A stretch of 5,963 nt of DNA, taken from positions 1 to 5,963 of the forward strand of contig CAMWMM010000339.1 in the NCBI GenBank assembly GCA_947175285.1. The letters run 5' to 3'. This document shows positions 1-5,963 of this stretch, piece after piece; the first letter of the stretch is position 1, and every line of letters begins with the position of its first letter. The DNA is from an uncultured Lachnospiraceae bacterium. GTDB lineage: Bacteria; Bacillota_A; Clostridia; Lachnospirales; Lachnospiraceae. The translations under genes were made by a program, and so were the position numbers. A model generated the notes under the pieces. The model worked only from the letters and a program-made list of their open reading frames with translations. It was not told where the DNA came from and did not search any database.

Positions 1-183
1 CAGATTTTCCTTCATATCCGGGTTCAGACGAATCACCGGGCAGCCATACCAGATACTCTCTTCATTCAACTGCAAATGCTCGCTCCCGGGGCTTCCAAAT
101 ATCATGGCGCCTATCCGCCCATTTCCTATGGGAAATGCTTCTTCCCACTCCACTGCTGCCTTATCGTCCCATAATTTACTCAT
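1..183 (-). CDS. GH95 family alpha-L-fucosidase-like glycoside hydrolase, N-terminal fragment
   Basis: Only the first 61 codons are present; the gene runs off the left edge. The translation contains AFPIGNGRIGAMIFG (residues 16-30), then LQLNEESIWYG (37-47) and NPDMKENL (54-61). This order (a W-x-x-AFPIGNGRxGAM block, then QLNExxxWxG, then NPD) is the N-terminal signature of glycoside hydrolase family 95, whose members cleave alpha-L-fucose (some alpha-L-galactose) from glycans. The start is the ATG at 183, chosen because an AAGGAG site lies six bases upstream and the family block begins within 20 residues. There is no signal peptide: the N-terminus is MSKLWDDKAAVEW, charged and not hydrophobic. 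The enzyme is therefore inferred to act in the cytoplasm on imported fucosylated oligosaccharides. The catalytic residues lie outside the window, so activity and exact specificity cannot be judged. It follows the small gene in the same orientation, separated by a palindrome, and is probably its own transcription unit. Family call fairly sure, substrate inferred. Confidence 0.82.
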   Translation of the reverse strand, partial: MSKLWDDKAAVEWEEAFPIGNGRIGAMIFGSPGSEHLQLNEESIWYGCPVIRLNPDMKENL

Positions 184-189
184 ACGTGT

Positions 190-195
190 CTCCTT
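190..195 (-). promoter_or_regulatory. Ribosome binding site of the GH95 gene
   Basis: On the minus strand this reads AAGGAG, six bases before the ATG at 183. It is a near-ideal Shine-Dalgarno site and fixes the start codon of the partial fucosidase gene. Confidence 0.8.
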
Positions 196-260
196 TTTAC
201 AGAAATGTCCCTAAGTCCCGAACCCTTCAAAGCTGGTATAATGAATATATATAATAGAAA
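196..260 (-). promoter_or_regulatory. Leader and probable promoter region of the GH95 gene
   Basis: The gap upstream of the GH95 start is very AT-rich from about 236 to 260. On the minus strand it offers several -10-like hexamers, the best being TATTAT at 256-251, with CATTAT at 243-238 as an alternative. Neither has a recognisable TTGACA-type -35 at 16-18 bases, so the exact promoter is not resolved. If 256-251 is used, its -35 zone falls inside the palindrome at 261-292, which would suit an operator. The rest of the leader (196-235) is more GC-rich and contains GGGAC twice, three bases apart. I see no riboswitch or T-box structure. Confidence 0.25.
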
Positions 261-292
261 ATAGATATCTTAGAATATTCTAAAATATCTAT
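261..292 (-). terminator. 32-bp near-perfect AT-rich palindrome: terminator or operator
   Basis: Bases 261-292 are an inverted repeat centred between 276 and 277, with 15 of 16 positions matching; the outer arms are ATAGATAT and ATATCTAT and the core is TTAGAATATTCTAA. The single non-matching pair is 269/284. In minus-strand RNA it becomes a tolerated G-U wobble, whereas in plus-strand RNA it is an A-C mismatch. The minus-strand hairpin is followed directly by TTTCTATTAT, a broken U-run. It lies 24 bases past the stop of the small gene, where a terminator would be expected. Against this, the stem is almost all A-U and the U-run is imperfect. A perfectly symmetric site just upstream of the GH95 start could equally bind a dimeric regulator. 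Palindrome certain, role uncertain. Confidence 0.45.
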
Positions 293-316
293 CTCTCTTT
301 GTCGTCTGAGATTTTT

Positions 317-463
317 CTAATCGTCTTCCAATCCATCCTGAGCATCTTTTAGAAGTTCATCTATAATTCTTTCAACTTCTTCTTTATTTCCTTCTTTATT
401 TGCTTTCTGTAAAGCTTTTAACTGCCTTATAAGCTGTCTTAAATAACTCTTGAAAACTGACAT
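317..463 (-). CDS. Small charged helical protein of unknown function, 48 residues
   Basis: I do not recognise this family. The 48-residue product starts MSVFKSYLRQ and ends DAQDGLEDD. It reads as two amphipathic helices, about 4-21 and 27-42, joined by a turn at NKEGN (22-26). Hydrophobic residues are spaced at three and four (L8, L11, I12, L15, L18; V30, I33, I34, L37, L38), as in a helical hairpin or coiled coil. Charge is polarised: the first helix is basic (K5, R9, R13, K16, K20), while the second helix and tail are acidic, ending EDD. There is no signal peptide, membrane segment, cysteine or obvious DNA-binding motif. The ATG at 463 is chosen over in-frame ATGs upstream (532 and 529) because GGAGGT lies eight bases before it and the upstream ATGs lie 5' of the promoter at 498-525. 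It has its own promoter, is 105 bases from addA and 133 bases from the GH95 gene. Coding potential rests on the promoter, RBS and amphipathic pattern. Confidence 0.72.
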   Translation of the reverse strand: MSVFKSYLRQLIRQLKALQKANKEGNKEEVERIIDELLKDAQDGLEDD

Positions 464-471
464 AATAAAAT

Positions 472-477
472 ACCTCC
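472..477 (-). promoter_or_regulatory. Ribosome binding site of the small gene
   Basis: Minus strand GGAGGT, eight bases before the ATG at 463. It is strong and well spaced, and it decides the start: the upstream in-frame ATGs (532, 529) have no comparable site. Confidence 0.78.
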
Positions 478-497
478 ATTCACACCTTGATATTTTT

Positions 498-525
498 ATT
501 ATAACAAATTTACCAACTTTTACAA
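498..525 (-). promoter_or_regulatory. Sigma-A type promoter with extended -10, driving the small gene
   Basis: On the minus strand a perfect -10 TATAAT lies at 503-498, preceded by TG one base upstream (TGTTATAAT), the extended -10 arrangement. A -35-like TTGTAA at 525-520 (four of six consensus bases) is 16 bases upstream of the -10. Transcription would begin near 490, giving a leader of about 27 bases that contains the GGAGGT site. This places the promoter inside the longest open frame of the small gene and excludes its upstream start codons. Confidence 0.72.
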
Positions 526-538
526 GCATCACAAAACC

Positions 539-566
539 GCTGCATGAGAGGCGATTAACCAGCAGC
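539..566 (-). terminator. Weak terminator-like hairpin after addA
   Basis: Just past the addA stop, the minus strand can pair GCTGC (566-562) with GCAGC (543-539) across an 18-base loop, followed by GGTTTTGTG. The stem is only five base pairs and the U-run is four bases, so termination would be leaky at best. It is listed because it lies where the addBA transcript would be expected to end, before the next promoter. Confidence 0.28.
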
Positions 567-568
567 TA

Positions 569-3500
569 CTATAAAATAATTTCCTCTCCCAGCTTAAACG
601 AATAAATCACCTTCTCCGCCGTACGGATTCCCTCTCCTGTCTGCTTATAGCCGGAGAGCTGCTCCAATGCCTCCGCATAATAATCAAGCTGCGTCTGGTA
701 ACGTCTGATAAGTTCCTCGGGTTTCCGTACCGCATCGGTCTTATAATCCACAACAATATAGCTGCCGTCCTCTTCAAAGAAAGCATCGATGATTCCCTGA
801 ATCAGAACGGTCTCTTCTTCCGGAAACGCTTCGTTTAAACGACTTGCAGGAAGTCCCAGCACGAAAGGCTGTTCCCTGTACAGCTTTCCTTCCGCGTCTG
901 CTGCCGCCATACGCTTTGCGACTCTGCTTTCTAAAAAGGTAACAATCTTCGGTATTGAAACCGCATCATAGTAAGCCTGTGACAGCCTTCCTTCCGCAAG
1001 CATCTTCTGCATCTGCTTCTGCACAGCTTTCTTTAAATCATTATCCGAATCGGTCAAAATACTGAAATCCAGCAGTTCCATAACTTTATGAAAAGCACTT
1101 CCCCTGTCTGTTCCGCTGACACCCTCATCCTGTCTGACAAACTTTGGTAAATACGGAACAATCGGTTCTTCTTCATACAACGAAAAAGCAAACTCCTCCT
1201 CTTCCTGCATACCTGCTTTTTTCAATTCTGACACAGTGGTTTTCGTATATAAGTCCCGTAAATTCGCATAAGGATACTGATAAGTAAATTTCTCCGACAT
1301 TATCGTCATTAATTTTTTATCCACACGGTCAATCCCGTTTGCCGCAGTAAGAAGCAGTAGTTTTCTCTTATCATCTTCTCTTTGTATCGTTTCTTTTATC
1401 TTATCTTCCAACGTATTTTCCCATGAAAGAATCGACAGTTTTATCCTGATATCCTCCTCGTAAAACGGATTTTGACCATCCGGCTCAATGTTATATAGAC
1501 GCCAGATATCATCAAAACATTTATTTCTTGCCGCCGCATATAAAAGCACATCCAGAAAACTGTTCATCTGCATAAGCGTGTCATAGGAAAAAGCCCTCTC
1601 TCTGATACCTTGCAGCATTGTCAGAGAAGCAATCGTTTTCTCCGGATTTTTCAGTGCCCCTGTCAGGATTAATTTTTCTTTTGCTCTTGTCATTGCGACA
1701 TACAAAATACGGAGTTCTTCAGCTAAATTCTCCTGCCGTAATATCAGCGCAAGAAAGTTTCTTCTAAGATTCCGGCTCGTTACCCGAAGACCGGCATCCA
1801 CATAATCCACGCCGATTCCCATCTCCACATCCATTACTAAGTGTCCCGCCGCATCCCGCATATTAAAACTCTTTGCCAGACCCGCCACAAAGCAGATAGG
1901 AAACTCCAGTCCTTTACTTTTATGAATGCTCATAATCCGCACGACATCCGCATTTTCATCCTGTAAGTTTGCCTCGCCGTAGTCCACATCATATTTTTCC
2001 AGTTCTTCAATATAACGCAAAAAATGGTAAAGCCCATAATAACTGATTTTCTCATAGTCCGCCGCTCTGACAAGCAGCATCTCCACATTGGCGCGCCGCC
2101 TGTTTCCGCCCGGCTTTGCCGTTACATAGGATAGGTAGGCATATTCACGGATAATGGTTTGTAACAGTTCATGCACAGGCATATAAACTGCCATATCGCG
2201 GTATTTTTCCACTCTGTTAAGAAACGCCTGCAATTTCTGACACAGAGGAACCGCCATATCTATGCTTCCGGTCTCTGCACCCCCGCCTGCGGCATATTCT
2301 TTTACAGCATCATATAAATACCTCTTCTTTGGGAACGCCGCTTTCACGCTTGCTATCTCTTCCTCCGAAAATCCGCCGAAATAGGAGTGCAATACCCCAT
2401 ACAGCGGAATATCCTGCATCGGATTGTCCAGTATCCGCAGAAAATGAAGCAGTTCCTGAATCTCCGTCGCTGCAAAATAACCTGTTTTGGAAGTGACATG
2501 AACCGGAATTCCCTCTTCCTCCAACACCTGCTTAAACTCCTCATCCCAGCCCGTTGTTGTCCGAAGAAGAATCACAATATCCTTATAAGATGCTTTACGC
2601 ATAGCTCCGGTTTCCGTATCTGTCACCTGAAAAGATGTCACAAGCTGTTTGATTCTGCCCGCAATTCCATAGGCTTCCTGTCTTTTCACATTGACTTCTT
2701 CGGTCAAGCCCGTGGAAGTACCTCCCTGCTCCGCATCCTGACTTACACTCTGCTCCGTAAAAAGAAGAAGCTCCGTATCGCTATCAACATGAAAGCTTTC
2801 CGATGAATCCGGCTTCTCTGTATCAGACAGTTTCGGATAAGAAGCTCCCGGATACAGCGCTGCTTTTTCATCATAAACAATACCGCCTAGTTCCTTTTGC
2901 ATGACCTGAGAAAAAACCGCATTGGTACTAACTAATATTTCCTCCCTGCTGCGGAAGTTTTTATGCAGGTCAATGCGCACCGTATCTTTGCCTAATTCCT
3001 CGTCATATGTGTTATATTTTTCCATAAAAAGTTCCGGTCTTGCCAGACGGAATTTATAAATACTCTGCTTCACATCCCCCACCATAAAGCGGTTAAAATG
3101 TCCCTGAGTTTCCCCCGAAATGGCAGACAGCAGGTATTCCTGCACAAAGTTACTGTCCTGATACTCGTCAATGAGAATCTCGGTAAAATAATCCCGGTAT
3201 TCCAGCGCCGTTTCTGTCGGCTCTATCCGTCCATCCTCTGTACGGCGCAGTAAAATGGAAAGTGCAAAGTGCTCGATATCGTCAAAATCAAGCAAATTTT
3301 TATCCCGTTTTGTCTTATCAAACGCTTCTTTAAACTGCAATGTCAAATCCACCAGCGCGCATACTGCCTCCCTGCATACACCCATCTGCCGTATAACGCC
3401 TTCCGCAGACTGTGCAAAGTAATTTTTTCCTATCTCCTGCACACGCTCTTTGACTTTCGTACGAATCCCTTTTACCAGTTCGCGTTTTGCCGCAGAAACC

Positions 3501-4372
3501 ACAGCATCTTTTTTTGAGGACAGTCTTCCAAAAGAAACCGCCGAAAACAGTGAAGTGCACTCTTCATAATTCTTAGCCTTAACCAGTCTCTCAAGCTGCT
3601 CTTTTTCCTGTTCCAGCAGTTCTCCATACATATAAGGGCCATCCGGTTCTTCGCATATCCGTATGCAATAACTGATTTGGTCAATCAAACTATGCAGGGA
3701 TAATGACACTTTCTCCATCAGGCTTTTCAGCCAGTCCAGCTCCAAGAATGCCTCCGCCGTATCTTCTGAAACGGCATAATCGTCTTTTCTCTGATGCAGC
3801 CACTCTTCCGGAAAGGGATTGCTCATCGCAAAATCATACAGTTTTAAAACGGCTTCCTCTACAGCATTATCACGGCTTCCGGTACTGAAATACTCCATAG
3901 CATATAAAAACGGTTCTTCGCCTTTTTGATAGCACGCCTCCAACACTTCGCCCAGCACATCGTTTCGCAGTAATTTCAGTTCTCCCTCATCTGCAATCCT
4001 AAACCCCGGGTCTAATCCGATGGTATGGAAATGATTACGAATAACAAACAAACAGAAACTATCGATTGTTGTAATCTGTGCATTATGTAAAAGCGCGGCC
4101 TGTCTCTGCAAATGTTCGTTTTCCGGCTCCTTTATCAGTTTCTCACTGATTGCACCGCTGATTCTCTCTCTCATTTCCGCAGCCGCCGCATTGGTAAACG
4201 TCACGACAAGCAGCCTGTCTATATCCACAGGATGTGCTTCATCACTTACCATTTTTACAATACGCTCTACCAAAACAGCGGTTTTCCCAGAACCCGCCGC
4301 CGCCGATACCAACAGATTGCATCCATGCGTATCAATTACCTTCTGCTGTTCCATTGTATAAGAAACACTCAT
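569..4372 (-). CDS. addA: ATP-dependent helicase/nuclease subunit A (AddA)
   Basis: Complete 1267-residue AddA, close to the usual 1200-1250. With AddB it forms the cytoplasmic helicase-nuclease that unwinds and trims double-strand DNA ends until a Chi site, leaving a 3' tail for RecA. AddA is the 3'-5' SF1 (UvrD-like) motor and cuts the 3'-ended strand. Visible motifs: Q motif TMEQQKVID (6-14), Walker A AAAGSGKT (24-31), Ia VVTFTNAAAAEM (56-67), TIDSFC (102-107), LDFDD (361-365), Walker B LIDEYQDSN (400-408), GDVKQSIYKFR (432-442), NFRSREEIL (472-480), IMSIHKSKGLEFP (813-825) and LYVAMTRAKEKLIL (890-903). The C-terminal nuclease has H1095, GIID (D1196), VDYKTD (D1209, K1211) and QLDYY (1228-1232), so it looks active. 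A low-complexity acidic and polar stretch at about 512-560 is typical of variable linkers. The start is the ATG at 4372, seven bases after addB stops, and agrees with the short family N-terminus. Confidence 0.97.
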   Translation of the reverse strand: MSVSYTMEQQKVIDTHGCNLLVSAAAGSGKTAVLVERIVKMVSDEAHPVDIDRLLVVTFTNAAAAEMRERISGAISEKLIKEPENEHLQRQAALLHNAQITTIDSFCLFVIRNHFHTIGLDPGFRIADEGELKLLRNDVLGEVLEACYQKGEEPFLYAMEYFSTGSRDNAVEEAVLKLYDFAMSNPFPEEWLHQRKDDYAVSEDTAEAFLELDWLKSLMEKVSLSLHSLIDQISYCIRICEEPDGPYMYGELLEQEKEQLERLVKAKNYEECTSLFSAVSFGRLSSKKDAVVSAAKRELVKGIRTKVKERVQEIGKNYFAQSAEGVIRQMGVCREAVCALVDLTLQFKEAFDKTKRDKNLLDFDDIEHFALSILLRRTEDGRIEPTETALEYRDYFTEILIDEYQDSNFVQEYLLSAISGETQGHFNRFMVGDVKQSIYKFRLARPELFMEKYNTYDEELGKDTVRIDLHKNFRSREEILVSTNAVFSQVMQKELGGIVYDEKAALYPGASYPKLSDTEKPDSSESFHVDSDTELLLFTEQSVSQDAEQGGTSTGLTEEVNVKRQEAYGIAGRIKQLVTSFQVTDTETGAMRKASYKDIVILLRTTTGWDEEFKQVLEEEGIPVHVTSKTGYFAATEIQELLHFLRILDNPMQDIPLYGVLHSYFGGFSEEEIASVKAAFPKKRYLYDAVKEYAAGGGAETGSIDMAVPLCQKLQAFLNRVEKYRDMAVYMPVHELLQTIIREYAYLSYVTAKPGGNRRRANVEMLLVRAADYEKISYYGLYHFLRYIEELEKYDVDYGEANLQDENADVVRIMSIHKSKGLEFPICFVAGLAKSFNMRDAAGHLVMDVEMGIGVDYVDAGLRVTSRNLRRNFLALILRQENLAEELRILYVAMTRAKEKLILTGALKNPEKTIASLTMLQGIRERAFSYDTLMQMNSFLDVLLYAAARNKCFDDIWRLYNIEPDGQNPFYEEDIRIKLSILSWENTLEDKIKETIQREDDKRKLLLLTAANGIDRVDKKLMTIMSEKFTYQYPYANLRDLYTKTTVSELKKAGMQEEEEFAFSLYEEEPIVPYLPKFVRQDEGVSGTDRGSAFHKVMELLDFSILTDSDNDLKKAVQKQMQKMLAEGRLSQAYYDAVSIPKIVTFLESRVAKRMAAADAEGKLYREQPFVLGLPASRLNEAFPEEETVLIQGIIDAFFEEDGSYIVVDYKTDAVRKPEELIRRYQTQLDYYAEALEQLSGYKQTGEGIRTAEKVIYSFKLGEEIIL

Positions 4373-4375
4373 GAA

Positions 4376-4381
4376 CTCCTT
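4376..4381 (-). promoter_or_regulatory. addA ribosome binding site overlapping the addB stop
   Basis: The minus strand reads TAAGGAGTTCATG: the TAA stop of addB supplies the first bases of the AAGGAG site, and only three bases (TTC) separate it from the addA ATG. That spacing is shorter than the usual 5-9. A ribosome ending addB would cover the site, which suggests translational coupling of the two subunits. The next in-frame ATG (codon 7, 4354) is 21 bases from the site, too far to be preferred. Confidence 0.65.
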
Positions 4382-5963
4382 ACTCTCCTCTTTCTTTTTC
4401 CATCAGCATAAGCGCATCATCCCGTGACAGCTTCTTTAGCTTCCTCGTCTCATATCCTGCAATTTCCGCATCATAACCGCAAATACTCCGGTAGGCACAG
4501 TATGTACAGGCATTCTCTCCGTTCTGTTCACAGGGATTGACCGAAATGTTTCCCTGCAAAATATCGGTTCCTAACTCTTTTATTTTATAGTTTACATAAC
4601 TCGATATTGTCTGCATATCCTCTTCTTTGACGACACTGGAATGCGCGGAGAAAGTTCCGTCCTTTTTCCGTTCTATCGGGAGAATATCGGACTTATCCGT
4701 AAATTCCCTATCGAGTAAACTGATAGCTTTGTCATTTTCACTGACTATTCCGGTCATTTTAAGTTCCTGCAATAACCTCTCATTTAACTGTTCCGGAGTC
4801 AGCGTCTGCCCGTCTTCAATCATCGGGTCCGCAACATGGTAATATAACATTGCGGCAGGCACAATTTCTTTCCCCGGATGCTTCTTTTGTTCCATTTCAA
4901 CCGCAGCATTCATGTAAACGACTAACTGTAACTGCAATCCGTAATATAACGCCGCCAAATCAAACTTCCGGTTTCCCGATTTATAATCAATAATTTTAAC
5001 ATAAACAACATCATCTTCTTCACATGTATCAATCCTGTCGATTCTGCCGCGCAGCTTCATTTTTTCCTCTCCGGTCAATGCGATATTCACCGCATCCAAA
5101 TCCTCTAACATGGAAAATGACATTTCAAAATGCTCCGGCAAAAAAGCGCCCTTTTGCAGCTGCATCTGTAACGTGACGATAGTACGCTTCAAAATTCTCC
5201 TGATACGCTTTATTAAATATTGGTTTCGGGCATTGCTGTATAAAATTGTCTCCCCATAGTTTACGGCATATGCAGTGATTGCCTCGTCCAATAATTTCTC
5301 CCCGGCTTCTTTCGGGAAATCAAACCATGTATAATGATTCTCCGCCAGTTTATCCGCAAACAGTTCCAGTACCCCATGAAAGAAATTTCCCATGTCCACA
5401 TTTTCAAAACTGTATTCACCGCGTTCCTTCAAAGTCAATCCATACTGTAAAAAATGCGCATAGGCACATGCCGCATATTTTTCCAGACGGCTGACGCTGT
5501 TTTGTAAAATACTGCCGTATAACGCCATTGTCACCTGTTTGGAAAGCGGACTGTGCCGATAATGGTAAAATGCCGTATCAATTAACTCATCCACCTGATC
5601 CCGCCAGATAGGGTTCTGATGATAAGTATGATAAAAGGTAAAGAGCGCACTTTCTTTTTCCCGCTCTAGTCTGCCCGCCGCATACTCCCGCAGTAAATCC
5701 GTAAAAAAGCCGATACCGTCCTCGGCGTTTGTCAACTGTTCCTCCACGCAGTATTGTTCCGGATACGTGGTAGCAAGCTTTGGGAAAAGCCTTTGCACTG
5801 TCTCAATCAAATACGCCGGGCGCCTGCTTTTGCCGTCACTTCCGATTCTGGCATAAGATAGATAAAGCCTTTTTGACGGTTTCGTCATATTCATATATAA
5901 ATACAACCGCTGGATATACATCTGCTGTCTCGGCGTCGGCGCAAGCTCCCAGTCCGCGGCGCT
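4380..5963 (-). CDS. addB: ATP-dependent helicase/nuclease subunit B (AddB), C-terminal part
   Basis: The frame is open to the right edge, so these 527 residues are the C-terminal part of a protein usually near 1150 residues; the ATG at 5921 is internal. AddB is the Chi-scanning partner of AddA; its nuclease cuts the 5'-ended strand. Numbering from the window edge, the fragment opens in the helicase-like fold (RLYLSYARIGSDGKSRRP, 32-49). The RecB-type nuclease follows: SRLEKYAACAYAHFLQYGL (157-175), GNFFHGVLELF (192-202), GRIDRID (D309), IIDYKSG (D326, K328) and QLQLVVY (Q346 the usual motif glutamine). Iron-sulfur ligands are C166 and then C486-x2-C489-x5-C495, the same spacing known in Bacillus subtilis AddB, where the cluster pins the nuclease domain and aids binding of DNA ends. 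An extra cysteine, C478, is not part of the pattern. No frameshift or lost catalytic residue is seen. The stop is followed after seven bases by addA, so the two are co-transcribed; their promoter lies outside the window. Confidence 0.96.
   Translation of the reverse strand, partial: SAADWELAPTPRQQMYIQRLYLYMNMTKPSKRLYLSYARIGSDGKSRRPAYLIETVQRLFPKLATTYPEQYCVEEQLTNAEDGIGFFTDLLREYAAGRLEREKESALFTFYHTYHQNPIWRDQVDELIDTAFYHYRHSPLSKQVTMALYGSILQNSVSRLEKYAACAYAHFLQYGLTLKERGEYSFENVDMGNFFHGVLELFADKLAENHYTWFDFPKEAGEKLLDEAITAYAVNYGETILYSNARNQYLIKRIRRILKRTIVTLQMQLQKGAFLPEHFEMSFSMLEDLDAVNIALTGEEKMKLRGRIDRIDTCEEDDVVYVKIIDYKSGNRKFDLAALYYGLQLQLVVYMNAAVEMEQKKHPGKEIVPAAMLYYHVADPMIEDGQTLTPEQLNERLLQELKMTGIVSENDKAISLLDREFTDKSDILPIERKKDGTFSAHSSVVKEEDMQTISSYVNYKIKELGTDILQGNISVNPCEQNGENACTYCAYRSICGYDAEIAGYETRKLKKLSRDDALMLMEKERGE

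Noticed and set aside
120..137. Seven-base inverted repeat with a four-base loop early in the GH95 gene
   Set aside because: It falls on the conserved codons for FPIGNG, so protein constraint explains it; no regulatory role can be argued from one sequence.
317..463. Small protein as a Spo0E-like phosphatase
   Set aside because: Size and helical-hairpin shape are similar, but the SQELD-type signature of that family is missing; the matching place reads RIIDELL.
464..532. Longer version of the small protein starting at 532
   Set aside because: The extra 23 residues are encoded across the promoter (498-525) and the ribosome binding site (472-477), and no ribosome binding site precedes the upstream ATGs.
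2387..2806. 139-codon open frame on the plus strand
   Set aside because: It lies wholly antisense to the AddA reading frame, has no family-like motif, and its composition is what reverse-reading a real gene gives.
4112..4411. 99-codon plus-strand open frame spanning the addB/addA junction
   Set aside because: It is antisense to the conserved Walker A and Ia region of AddA and shows no recognisable protein features; it is a shadow frame.
569..5963. AGCGG pentamers, the B. subtilis Chi sequence, on the plus strand within addA and addB
   Set aside because: A five-base motif occurs several times in this length by chance, and the Chi sequence of this organism is unknown.
1..5963. Hidden defence system, mobile element or CRISPR array
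   Set aside because: No transposase, integrase, regularly spaced repeats, terminal inverted repeats or toxin-antitoxin pair is visible. AddAB is a housekeeping recombination complex, although it can also degrade phage DNA ends.

Overview
The window looks like part of a low-to-moderate GC Firmicutes chromosome, most likely a gut Clostridia of the Lachnospiraceae type. This rests on the use of AddAB instead of RecBCD, the AddA sequence style, strong GGAGG-type ribosome binding sites, and a neighbouring glycoside hydrolase family 95 (fucosidase-type) gene. The genus cannot be fixed from the sequence alone. All four supported genes are on the minus strand, so transcription runs from high to low coordinates.

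Layout in transcription order. The right-hand quarter (4380-5963) is the C-terminal 527 residues of addB, cut by the window edge. It carries the nuclease domain and the four cysteines of the iron-sulfur clasp. Seven bases later comes a complete addA (569-4372, 1267 residues), with all helicase motifs and the second nuclease domain. The two form a tight operon for the AddAB helicase-nuclease, which processes double-strand breaks for RecA. After addA there is a weak terminator-like hairpin. Next is a clear extended -10 promoter (498-525) driving an unrecognised 48-residue charged helical protein (317-463). Then comes a 133-base AT-rich gap containing a 32-bp near-perfect palindrome (261-292). 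Last is the start of a GH95 family alpha-L-fucosidase-like gene (1-183), truncated by the left edge.

The addBA pair works as one complex. The fucosidase gene is probably a separate carbohydrate-use unit beyond the palindrome. The small protein has its own promoter and no evident functional link to either side. I see no mobile element, CRISPR array, tRNA or rRNA, and no convincing undescribed multi-gene system. The parts most worth a second look are the small gene with its dedicated promoter and the palindrome between it and the fucosidase gene.
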